This document shows positions 18,996 through 27,094 of a stretch of DNA of 64,000 nt, piece after piece. The first letter of the stretch is position 1; each line of letters starts with the position of its first letter. Origin of the DNA: Collinsella sp. TF08-11AT (lineage in GTDB: Bacteria > Actinomycetota > Coriobacteriia > Coriobacteriales > Coriobacteriaceae); contig NZ_QSRL01000001.1 in NCBI RefSeq assembly GCF_003437035.1, positions 186,001 through 250,000 on the forward strand, given 5' to 3'. Under the pieces are notes generated by a model, which was not told the origin of the DNA, made no database searches, and saw only the letters and a program-made list of their open reading frames with translations. Both the position numbers and the translations under genes were made by a program.

Positions 18996-20849
18996 ATGCC
19001 GCTTTTCTCGCAACATACCGCCCGGTTCTCGCCGGACGTTCCTTTGGAGGGCACCAGCTCTCGCGAGCTGCTCAAGCGGTACCAGCCGCTCGAGACACTT
19101 GCGACCGGCGGTTTTGGCTCCATCGAGATCTGCCGCGACACGCACCTGCGCCGCCGCGTCGCCATTAAGCGCATCCCCCTTATCAACGGCGCCGGCATGC
19201 CCGCCAGCGACATCATGGATGTCCTGCGCGAGGCGCACACTGCCGCCATGCTTCAACATCCCAATATCGTGCAGGTCATCGACTTTACGCATGACACCGC
19301 CTATGCCTACCTGGTCATGGAGTATGTCGACGGTATGTCGCTGGCCGAGTTTTTGCATCGCGTGGACGGCCACTCGCTCACCTTTGACGAGGCCGCGGCC
19401 ATTGCCGATGCCCTGGGCCAGGCGCTCACCTTCGCCCATAGCAATGGCGTACTCCACCTGGACATTAAGCCCGCCAACGTGCTCATCGACCACTCGGGCA
19501 ATGTAAAGCTCACCGACTTTGGCATGGCGCGACTGTCGTCCGCCGGTGGCTTTGGCGGCTCGCGCGGCGGCACCATCGGCTACATGCCGCCCGAGCAGCT
19601 CGATATCGAGACCGGCACGGTCGACGAACGCGCCGATGTCTTTGCCCTTGCCTGCGTTATCTATGAGGGCTTGTGCGGCAGCGCTCCTTTTATGGCGGCC
19701 ACGCCCGCCGACTCGCTCGGCCGCATCATCGGCGGCGCCACCTATCCCAGCGAGCTGATACCACACTTTCCCCCGGGAGCCGAGGCCGCGCTCATGAGCG
19801 CGCTCTCCCCCATGCCGCAGGACCGCCCCAACAGCATCGAGGCATTTTGCGACCAGCTCCTTGCCGGTCTGGGCAGCGTGCGCGAAGGCCGTCGCAGCCT
19901 GGAGCAAATGGTTGGCGAACTTTCGGATGACGAGCAGGAGCTCGACGATATCGAGCCGTCGCACTACGAGGACGACACCATCGAAGTCGACCCCGCACTC
20001 GGCTGGGCAGGCACGCGCTGGAGCCATGCGCGCGACTACGCCATGCACGCTATCTCGGCGCTAACGTGCGGCGCCTTTAGCTTTTTGCTGATGCAGACGG
20101 CCGGCGTCGCGGCGCTTCCCGGCCTGGTCATTGCGGCTATCGCGATCGGAGCGGCGGCCGGCCTGGCCCCCCAGATTGGCTCGGCCATCTCGGCTGTGGG
20201 CTTTTTGGTGCTCATGGCAAACGCCACCATGCAGGCACAGGGCGTCCTGTCGATGTTGCCCGTCGCGGTGATCTTTGCCGCCGCCATGTCCGGTTGGTGG
20301 ATCGCCTGGGGTCGCACCGAGGCTGCCGCGAGCGCCGCACTCACCTGTGCACTCGCGCTTGGCTGTCTGACCGGCAATACCTTCCTGGCAGCTGGGGTCA
20401 CCGCCGGCGTCGCGTCATTTTGGCTCGGCCCGGCAAGCGCCGCCGCGGCAACGGGCATGGGCGCACTTTTTGCCCGTCTGGCCACGGTCGCGCTTTCAGC
20501 CGGAGGCGTGCTGGGGCTCGGTAACGTTGCCGCAGCGCTGGGAGACCCACTCCTTTGGGCTGCCTTTGTGCTGGTAGCGGCAACTGCCGCGGCGTCATCT
20601 GCGCTGCTCAACGCCCATGCCAAGCGTGCCGATCAGGGCTCAAACCTTGCCGTAATCGCCGCCATCGCTGTCGCCGGCATCGGCTGCGCAGCGGCGTCCT
20701 GTCTTGCACACCATATGGAAATTGCCAGCCTTGCAGCCGCGGTCGTCGCCAAGGCGGCGGTTGCGGGAACCCTATCCTCTATAATCGTTGGGATATGCCT
20801 ATATTTGCTCGGATACCAAAGAACCTATACGGAGAGTGATCTTTCGTGA
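18996..20849 (+). CDS. Ser/Thr protein kinase with multi-span C-terminus
   Basis: First gene of a six-gene cell-wall signalling operon. The 617-residue protein has a glycine loop ATGGFGSIEI (36-45), ATP lysine K58, catalytic loop HLDIKPANV (154-162) and DFG 174-176; the usual HRD arginine is leucine, so it belongs to the non-RD kinases. The activation segment ends GYMPPEQL. The C-terminal half (about 350-610) is a string of Ala/Gly-rich membrane spans without a PASTA region. It occupies the position that pknA holds in mycobacterial-type clusters. ATG 18996 is chosen over TTG 18990 because GAGGG lies at proper distance. The stop overlaps the next gene by 4 bases (GTGA). Confidence 0.87.
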   Translation: MPLFSQHTARFSPDVPLEGTSSRELLKRYQPLETLATGGFGSIEICRDTHLRRRVAIKRIPLINGAGMPASDIMDVLREAHTAAMLQHPNIVQVIDFTHDTAYAYLVMEYVDGMSLAEFLHRVDGHSLTFDEAAAIADALGQALTFAHSNGVLHLDIKPANVLIDHSGNVKLTDFGMARLSSAGGFGGSRGGTIGYMPPEQLDIETGTVDERADVFALACVIYEGLCGSAPFMAATPADSLGRIIGGATYPSELIPHFPPGAEAALMSALSPMPQDRPNSIEAFCDQLLAGLGSVREGRRSLEQMVGELSDDEQELDDIEPSHYEDDTIEVDPALGWAGTRWSHARDYAMHAISALTCGAFSFLLMQTAGVAALPGLVIAAIAIGAAAGLAPQIGSAISAVGFLVLMANATMQAQGVLSMLPVAVIFAAAMSGWWIAWGRTEAAASAALTCALALGCLTGNTFLAAGVTAGVASFWLGPASAAAATGMGALFARLATVALSAGGVLGLGNVAAALGDPLLWAAFVLVAATAAASSALLNAHAKRADQGSNLAVIAAIAVAGIGCAAASCLAHHMEIASLAAAVVAKAAVAGTLSSIIVGICLYLLGYQRTYTESDLS

Positions 20850-21856
20850 ACTTCCTGAACATCTTCGAGGACCACGTGGCCGGCATCTTCGGTGCCACCC
20901 GTGCCCCGTTCTCCTTTAAGAAGCTTGCCAAGCAGGCCGCTCGCGACATGGAGGATCAGACTCTGGTGATCAACGGCGTCAACACGGCGCCGGCACTCTA
21001 TACCATCCTGATCGCCGCCGACGACGATCCCATGCTCGCCCCGTTCTACCCCGAGCTTTCGCGCGAGGTCCGCGAGTTTGTGAAGGCGCAGGCCGAAAAG
21101 CGCCGTTATGTCTTTGTCGGCGAGCCCCTCGTGCGCTTTATGATCGATCCGCAGCTGCGCGCCGGCAAGTTCTCGGTCTTTGCCGAGAACGTCGATGCCC
21201 CCACGCTCGGCCGCCTGTACGAAGAAGAGCGCGCCTATCAAAACGGTCTGGGCCAAAACAACTCCGCGGCAAGCCGTGCCGCCAGCGCCCCGCGCGCCGG
21301 CCAGCAGCAGTTTGCTGCCCCGCAGCCGCAGCGCCCCGCCGCCATGCCCCAGCAGCAGCCGACGCCTCGCGCCGCCGCTCCTGACCCGCTTGCCGTAGCA
21401 GATCCCTTCGCGCCTAGCGTCCCCGACCCCGCCGCTCCTATCCCGGTGCCGCAGACCGTCTCGCGCGACGCGCTTGCCGGCATGGGCGGAGCCGCCGCGA
21501 CCGGTGCCGCCGTGGGCCTAGGCGCCGCAGCCGGCATCGCCTCCAACATGGCGAGCACTCGCGCCCCACAGCGCCCGCTCGCCCAGCTCGTCGACGTCGT
21601 GAGCGGCGAGAGCCATAGCATCACCTCCGCACAGGTGACTATCGGTCGCGAGCGCTCAGTTTCCGATATTGCCCTGCGCGACCCCAACGTGTCGCGCCGC
21701 CACGCCCAGCTCACCTTTACGGGCTCGGATTGGTCGATCGAGGACCTCAATTCCACCAACGGCACGCTCGTCAACAACCGCCGCATTACGCGCTGCCCGC
21801 TGCGCAACGGCGATCTGCTGACGTTTGGCCTGAGCACCTTTGAATTTAGGGGATAG
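20846..21856 (+). CDS. fhaA: FhaA-type protein: DUF3662 plus FHA domain
   Basis: A 336-residue cytoplasmic adaptor. The N-terminal ~115 residues match the DUF3662 type seen in actinobacterial FhaA (start MNFLNIFEDHVAGIFGATRA), followed by a Pro/Ala/Gln-rich linker (about 130-240) and a C-terminal FHA domain (about 250-336) with RRHAQ and DLNSTNGT. FhaA proteins bind phosphorylated kinases and the lipid II flippase MviN in mycobacteria. Translationally coupled to the kinase upstream. Confidence 0.92.
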   Translation: MNFLNIFEDHVAGIFGATRAPFSFKKLAKQAARDMEDQTLVINGVNTAPALYTILIAADDDPMLAPFYPELSREVREFVKAQAEKRRYVFVGEPLVRFMIDPQLRAGKFSVFAENVDAPTLGRLYEEERAYQNGLGQNNSAASRAASAPRAGQQQFAAPQPQRPAAMPQQQPTPRAAAPDPLAVADPFAPSVPDPAAPIPVPQTVSRDALAGMGGAAATGAAVGLGAAAGIASNMASTRAPQRPLAQLVDVVSGESHSITSAQVTIGRERSVSDIALRDPNVSRRHAQLTFTGSDWSIEDLNSTNGTLVNNRRITRCPLRNGDLLTFGLSTFEFRG

Positions 21857-21862
21857 TCTCTT

Positions 21863-22279
21863 ATGAACATCGATATCGTCCTTTTTGCAGGCCGCATCGT
21901 CCTGGTCGCCCTGCTCTATATCTTCCTGTTCGCCGTCATGAAGACCGGCGTGGGACTTGTGCGCGGGCAGCGTCGCGACTCGGCTATCTGGACGATCGAT
22001 GTGGACAAGGGCCCGCGCGGTATCCGCGGCATCCACGTAGACATGCTCGGCCCCGTCATCGTCGGTCGCTCGCCATCTTCGGACATCTGCATCAACGAAC
22101 CGTTCGTCTCGGCCTCGCATGCGCGCTTTTCGCTGCAGGGCCCGGCGCTCATCATCGAGGACCTCAACTCGCTTAACGGCACGCTCGTCAACGGCCGCCA
22201 GCTTGTGGAGCCCGCAACGCTGCGCGAGGGCGACGAAGTCCAGATTGGCGACGTGGTCATGAAGGTGAACCGTCGATGA
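21863..22279 (+). CDS. fhaB: FhaB/FipA-type membrane-anchored FHA protein
   Basis: A 138-residue protein with an N-terminal membrane span (about 6-25) and an FHA domain (about 60-138): VGRSPSSDICINEPFVSASH and DLNSLNGTLVNGR. In actinobacteria this small FHA protein sits beside pstP and is a phosphorylation target linked to division. It starts 6 bases after fhaA and overlaps the phosphatase gene by 4 bases (ATGA). Confidence 0.92.
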   Translation: MNIDIVLFAGRIVLVALLYIFLFAVMKTGVGLVRGQRRDSAIWTIDVDKGPRGIRGIHVDMLGPVIVGRSPSSDICINEPFVSASHARFSLQGPALIIEDLNSLNGTLVNGRQLVEPATLREGDEVQIGDVVMKVNRR

Positions 22280-24075
22280 TCGACGAGGAGAACAAGTCCG
22301 CAACCATGACCGAGGCACCGGCTGCCGCCGTAGCTGCACCGGCCCACGCCGCTCCGGCGGACTCCACACCCGTGGAGCCCGAGGACACCGTGTTCTCCCT
22401 GCCTCTTTCGCATGTAACGTATGATATTTCGGATCTCGCCGATAACGAGGGCGAAGAGGATGCCGTAGCGGCGCCCATCGGCGCACATGCTGCGGAACAG
22501 CCCACAGCGCCCGAAGCAACCCCGGCGCCGGCTCACTTTGCAGAGCCCGTCGCCGCGGCAATCAACGAGAGCGCTGCGGTGTTTGCGGCACCCGAACCCG
22601 CCGCGCCGGCGTTTCCCATAGCCCCGGCATCCGAGGTTGCGCCCGCGTCTACGCCGGCGCCCGAGCCTATAGACGTCAGCCCGCAAGACGACGAGTCGAC
22701 CGCCTGCGCGTCCGAAGAGCCCGGCTCCCCGGACACCGGCGATTCCGAATCAAACGCCGAAACCGACACCGTCTCTCCCGGTGACACAGCCGAGATCGAC
22801 GTTGCCGCCGTTGAGGCCAAGCTCAAAGACCCCGGCTCGACCATGAGCTTTGAGCCCCTGACCGAGGAGCGCATCGAGACCGACTCGACCTATGATGCCG
22901 GCACCACCACGCAACTCATGTGGGGCGCCCGCTCTGACGTTGGCTGTGTGCGCCCGCACAATGAGGATTCCTACCTGGTGCAGTCGCCGCTCTTTTGCGT
23001 ATGCGACGGCATGGGCGGTCACGCCGCCGGCGAGGTAGCCTCTTCCATCGCCGTCGAGACTATTGCCAAGACGGCCCCGCAGTCCGCCGACGCAGCACGC
23101 CTGGCCGCAGCCGTCGAGGCAGCCAACGCCGCCGTAATCGAGGCCGCCTTGAATGGCCTGGGCAAGCCCGGCATGGGCTGCACAGCCACTTGCGCCTATA
23201 TCGAAAACGACACGCTCGCCATCGCCCACGTGGGTGACTCTCGCGCCTACCTGCTCCACGAGGGCACGCTCATCCGCGTGACCCGCGACCACTCCTACGT
23301 GGAGGAGCTCGTGGACGCCGGCGAGATTACGGCAGACGAGGCTCGCGTCCACCCCAACCGCTCGGTCATCACCCGTGCGCTGGGCTCGGACCCCGCCATG
23401 TATGCCGACCACTTCACTCTGCATATCGAGGAAGGCGACCGCCTGATCCTGTGCTCCGACGGCCTTTCGAGCATGATTCCCGATAGCGATATCGAGAACA
23501 TCGCCACGCAGTCCTCAACCGCGCAAATCTGCGTCGACAACCTAGTGGACGCGGCGCTTGCCGCCGGCGGCCACGACAACGTGACCGTAGTAGTCGTTGA
23601 CCTGGTTGACGATGGCGTTATGCGCGAGGCGCAGCGCGTGCGTCGCCGCAACGTCACCATCGGCGTCGTCTTAGGTCTCGTCTTGGTGCTGGCGGCTGCC
23701 ATCTGGGCCTACACGGGTGTCACCGGCTCGTACTACCTGGGTACCTACCAGGGCAATGTCGCCGTCTGGCGCGGCCTGCCCGGCAAGCCGCTCGGACTCA
23801 AGCTCCACTGGCTCGAAAGCGAAACCAGTATCAAGCTGTCCGACCTGCCCGAAGACACGCAAAACCGCCTCAAGGCGGGCATTCCGCAAACAAGTGTCGA
23901 CGATGCGCAGGACACGATATCCAAGTACCGCCACCAGATCGACGAGGAGCAGACCCGCCAGGTGATCGACGCGCAAACGATTCGCGACAACACCGGCCAG
24001 GGATCGACCTCCGAATCAGATTCCGAGAAAACCGCCGAACAGTCCGCCGAGGCCGAAGCCTCCGAAAAGAACTAG
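22276..24075 (+). CDS. PP2C-type Ser/Thr phosphatase, membrane bound (PstP-like)
   Basis: Expected to reverse the cluster's kinase signals. The 599-residue protein has an extra ~210-residue acidic Pro/Ala-rich N-terminal extension not usual in PstP, then a PP2C domain (about 215-455) with metal-binding aspartates in NED (228-230), DGMGGH (about 244-249), GDSRAY (about 319), DGLSSM and GGHDNVT. A membrane span at about 463-483 is followed by an outside tail that ends Ser/Glu-rich. Gene order fha-fha-pstP-rodA/pbp is typical. The long extension could hold phosphorylation sites read by the FHA proteins; this is inference. Confidence 0.93.
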   Translation: MIDEENKSATMTEAPAAAVAAPAHAAPADSTPVEPEDTVFSLPLSHVTYDISDLADNEGEEDAVAAPIGAHAAEQPTAPEATPAPAHFAEPVAAAINESAAVFAAPEPAAPAFPIAPASEVAPASTPAPEPIDVSPQDDESTACASEEPGSPDTGDSESNAETDTVSPGDTAEIDVAAVEAKLKDPGSTMSFEPLTEERIETDSTYDAGTTTQLMWGARSDVGCVRPHNEDSYLVQSPLFCVCDGMGGHAAGEVASSIAVETIAKTAPQSADAARLAAAVEAANAAVIEAALNGLGKPGMGCTATCAYIENDTLAIAHVGDSRAYLLHEGTLIRVTRDHSYVEELVDAGEITADEARVHPNRSVITRALGSDPAMYADHFTLHIEEGDRLILCSDGLSSMIPDSDIENIATQSSTAQICVDNLVDAALAAGGHDNVTVVVVDLVDDGVMREAQRVRRRNVTIGVVLGLVLVLAAAIWAYTGVTGSYYLGTYQGNVAVWRGLPGKPLGLKLHWLESETSIKLSDLPEDTQNRLKAGIPQTSVDDAQDTISKYRHQIDEEQTRQVIDAQTIRDNTGQGSTSESDSEKTAEQSAEAEASEKN

Positions 24076-24091
24076 AAAGGGAGTGCCGCTT

Positions 24092-26962
24092 ATGAGTCGC
24101 CGCAACACCGAGCTGCTCTTGCTCATCGCCTCGGCGTTCCCCGTCATCCTGCTGTATGCGATGTACGTCCTCACCGCGGGCGCTGCCATCTCCTTTGAGA
24201 CGCTCGCCGTACCGATCGGCCTCTTTGCCGCCTTTGCCGCGGCCCACATTGCCGTGCGCATCTTGGCGCCCGGTGCCGACCCCGCCATCCTGCCCATTGT
24301 CTTTGTGCTTTCGGGCATCGGCATCACGTTCGTGACGCGTCTCGCCCCCGCTCTCGCCATCTCACAGCTCATCATCCTGTTTGTCTCGGTGGCCCTGATG
24401 GTGGGAACGCTCGCACTGGTCAAAAACCTCGACGTGGTCATGCGCTACAAGTACACCTTTGGCATTATCGGCATCATCCTGCTGATGCTGCCCATCTTTA
24501 TCGGCACCACGATCTCGGGCTCCAAGCTGTGGATTCGCATCGCGGGCTTTACCATCCAGCCTGGCGAGTTCGCCAAGGTCTTTATCGTGCTGTTCCTGGC
24601 CGGGTACCTGGCCGAGAACCGCGAGCTGCTCTCCATCTCCAACCGCAAGATCTTAGGTCTTAAGATCCCTCGCCTGCGACTGCTGCTGCCGCTGTTTGCC
24701 GTGTGGGGTGTGTGCCTGCTCGTCGTCGTCTTCGAACGCGATCTGGGTTCGGCCGTGCTGTTCTACACCATCTTCTTGCTGATGCTCTACGTTGCCACGG
24801 GACGATTCTCGTATGTCGTTATCGGCCTTGCGCTCTTAGCTGTCGGAGCCGTGGGCGCCTACAAGTTCCTATCGCACGTTCAGGTGCGTTTCCAGGTTTG
24901 GGTCGATCCGTTTAAGGACGCCCAGGGCCAGGGCTACCAGATCGTCCAGTCGCTCTTCTCGCTTGCCGATGGCGGCCTGGTCGGTGTTGGCATCGGCAAC
25001 GGCATGGCCAACAACATCCCTGTCGTCGAGTCCGACTTTATCTTCTCGGCTATCGGCGAGGAGATGGGCCTTTTGGGCGGCGGCGCCGTGCTCATCCTGT
25101 TTATGCTCTTTGCCGTTCGCGGCCTGACCACAGCTGCCCGCGCTAAATCCGACCTCGCCGCCTTTAGCGCCACGGGCCTTACGGCCGCCATCAGCTTCCA
25201 GGCCTTCTTGATCGTTGGCGGCGTAACCCGCCTGATCCCGCTGACCGGCGTCACCCTGCCCTTTATGAGCCAGGGCGGTTCCTCGCTGCTGGCGAGCTTT
25301 ATCATCGTCGCGCTCCTGCTGCGCGCCGGTGACGAGGCGACCGGACGCGAGGCCGAGCTTACCGGCACCGGCACCATGGCTGCCATCACCGATGATCAGG
25401 TCGCATCTGCCGCCGCCCCGACGGGCACGCGCTTTGCCACCTCGTCTTCCTACGGCAGCGGCAGCCATTCCGTCGGCTCGCGCATGCGCCGTCGCCTGCT
25501 CGACACGCCTGAATCCGGTGTGCTCGGCCGCGTTGCGCTCGCCAACCGTCTAACCCGCGCGGTACTCGCCTTTACGGCGCTGTTCGCCATCCTTATCGGC
25601 AACCTCACCTATGTCCAGGTCATCAAGGCCAAGGACTATCAGGACATGCCGACCAACAACCACACCATCGCCCGCTCCAAGTACATCCAGCGCGGTTCCA
25701 TCATCACGTCCGACGGCGTGACGCTGGCCGAGTCGCTGCAGCAGGAGGACGGCACCTACGTACGCTCCTACCCCAACGGTAACCTGGCAGCGCACGTGGT
25801 TGGCTACGTGAGCCAGCAGTATGGCACCACCGCCATCGAGAGCGTCATGAACGACACGCTCACCGGTTCTAAGGACTACTCCAGCTGGAACAACGCCATC
25901 GCGTCACTCGCGGGCCAGACCCAGCCGGGCAACACCGCCAAGCTCACCATCGACTCGCGCATCCAGACGGCTGCTGAGCAGGCGCTCAAGGGCTTTAAGG
26001 GCGCTGTAGTGGTCATCGACCCGCGTACCGGCGCGGTTCTCGCATGTGCCAGCTCGCCCACCTACGACAACACCAACATCGATGCCCTGCTGCAGACGGG
26101 CGGCGGCGAGGACGGCTCCATGTACAATCGCGCCATGGACGCGCTGTACACGCCGGGCTCAACGTTTAAGGTCGTTACGCTTTCCGCGGCACTCGAGACC
26201 GGTACCGCCAGCCTTACCAGCACCTACCAGGCGCCCGGCTCCATGGACATCGGCAACGCACCGGTCACCAACTATGCCGACGAGAGCTACGGCACCATCA
26301 GCCTGCAGCAGGCCTTTGCCGTGTCCTCCAACGTCGTCTTTGGCCAGGTGGCAAACGAAGTTGGCGCAAACACGCTCGTGCAGTTTGCCAACGCCTTTGG
26401 CTACGGCCAAAAGCTCGGCCAGGACCTGACCTCCGCGGCCTCCATCATGGCAGACCCGTCGCTCATGACCGAGTGGGAGACCGCCTGGGCCGGCGCCGGC
26501 CAGCCTGTCGGCATGGACCACACGCCCGGCCCGCAGACCACCGTCATGCAAAACGCCGTGATTGCCGCCGCCATCGCTAACAGTGGCGTGGTCATGGACC
26601 CGTACTTTGTAGCCCAGGTACTCGCCCCGGACGGAACTGTGGTCAAGACCACGCAGTCCCGCTCGCTGGGTCAGGCCGTCAGCTCCGCCACGGCCGACCA
26701 GGTCAAGCAGGCCATGCTCGCCGTCGTCCAGTCCGGTACCGGCACCGATGCCCAGGTCCCCGGCGTCAAGGTCGCCGGCAAGACCGGCTCGGCCGAGACC
26801 GGCGGCACCAACGTCAACTCGATGTTCGTTGGCTTTGCACCTTACGATTCACCCACGGTCGCCATCTCGGTGGCCTTGGAGGATTACGACAAACACGACG
26901 TCAAGGCGGCCAAGATTGCCGGCATCGTCCTGACCGCAGCGCTCGCCGCACAGGGAGCGTGA
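24092..26962 (+). CDS. RodA/FtsW-type SEDS glycosyltransferase fused to class B penicillin-binding protein
   Basis: One 956-residue frame joins two enzymes that usually form a complex. Residues 1-~405 are a polytopic SEDS polymerase (motifs RIAGFTIQPGEFAK, FERDLGSAVLF, FSAIGEEMGLLG, PFMSQGGSSLL). After a Ser/Gly linker (about 410-485) a second membrane span (about 492-512) leads into a transpeptidase with active serine S690 in STFK, SSN at 745-747 and KTG from K897. In related genomes these are separate rodA and pbpA genes; no stop or ribosome site is visible at the junction near 25310-25500. It should polymerise and cross-link peptidoglycan in one chain. ATG 24092 is preferred over GTG 24083 because AAGGGAG would touch the latter. 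Confidence 0.93.
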   Translation: MSRRNTELLLLIASAFPVILLYAMYVLTAGAAISFETLAVPIGLFAAFAAAHIAVRILAPGADPAILPIVFVLSGIGITFVTRLAPALAISQLIILFVSVALMVGTLALVKNLDVVMRYKYTFGIIGIILLMLPIFIGTTISGSKLWIRIAGFTIQPGEFAKVFIVLFLAGYLAENRELLSISNRKILGLKIPRLRLLLPLFAVWGVCLLVVVFERDLGSAVLFYTIFLLMLYVATGRFSYVVIGLALLAVGAVGAYKFLSHVQVRFQVWVDPFKDAQGQGYQIVQSLFSLADGGLVGVGIGNGMANNIPVVESDFIFSAIGEEMGLLGGGAVLILFMLFAVRGLTTAARAKSDLAAFSATGLTAAISFQAFLIVGGVTRLIPLTGVTLPFMSQGGSSLLASFIIVALLLRAGDEATGREAELTGTGTMAAITDDQVASAAAPTGTRFATSSSYGSGSHSVGSRMRRRLLDTPESGVLGRVALANRLTRAVLAFTALFAILIGNLTYVQVIKAKDYQDMPTNNHTIARSKYIQRGSIITSDGVTLAESLQQEDGTYVRSYPNGNLAAHVVGYVSQQYGTTAIESVMNDTLTGSKDYSSWNNAIASLAGQTQPGNTAKLTIDSRIQTAAEQALKGFKGAVVVIDPRTGAVLACASSPTYDNTNIDALLQTGGGEDGSMYNRAMDALYTPGSTFKVVTLSAALETGTASLTSTYQAPGSMDIGNAPVTNYADESYGTISLQQAFAVSSNVVFGQVANEVGANTLVQFANAFGYGQKLGQDLTSAASIMADPSLMTEWETAWAGAGQPVGMDHTPGPQTTVMQNAVIAAAIANSGVVMDPYFVAQVLAPDGTVVKTTQSRSLGQAVSSATADQVKQAMLAVVQSGTGTDAQVPGVKVAGKTGSAETGGTNVNSMFVGFAPYDSPTVAISVALEDYDKHDVKAAKIAGIVLTAALAAQGA

Positions 26963-27094
26963 TGCCCATGATCGAATCGGTCACCCGAGGCGCGCCGCGG
27001 CCGAAGAGTTAACGGCAACGCGCCACACGGCCCCAGCGGCCACATCGTAGGTACTACACACATCGTTGAGCGAATAGTTATGTTAGGAGCAGGA

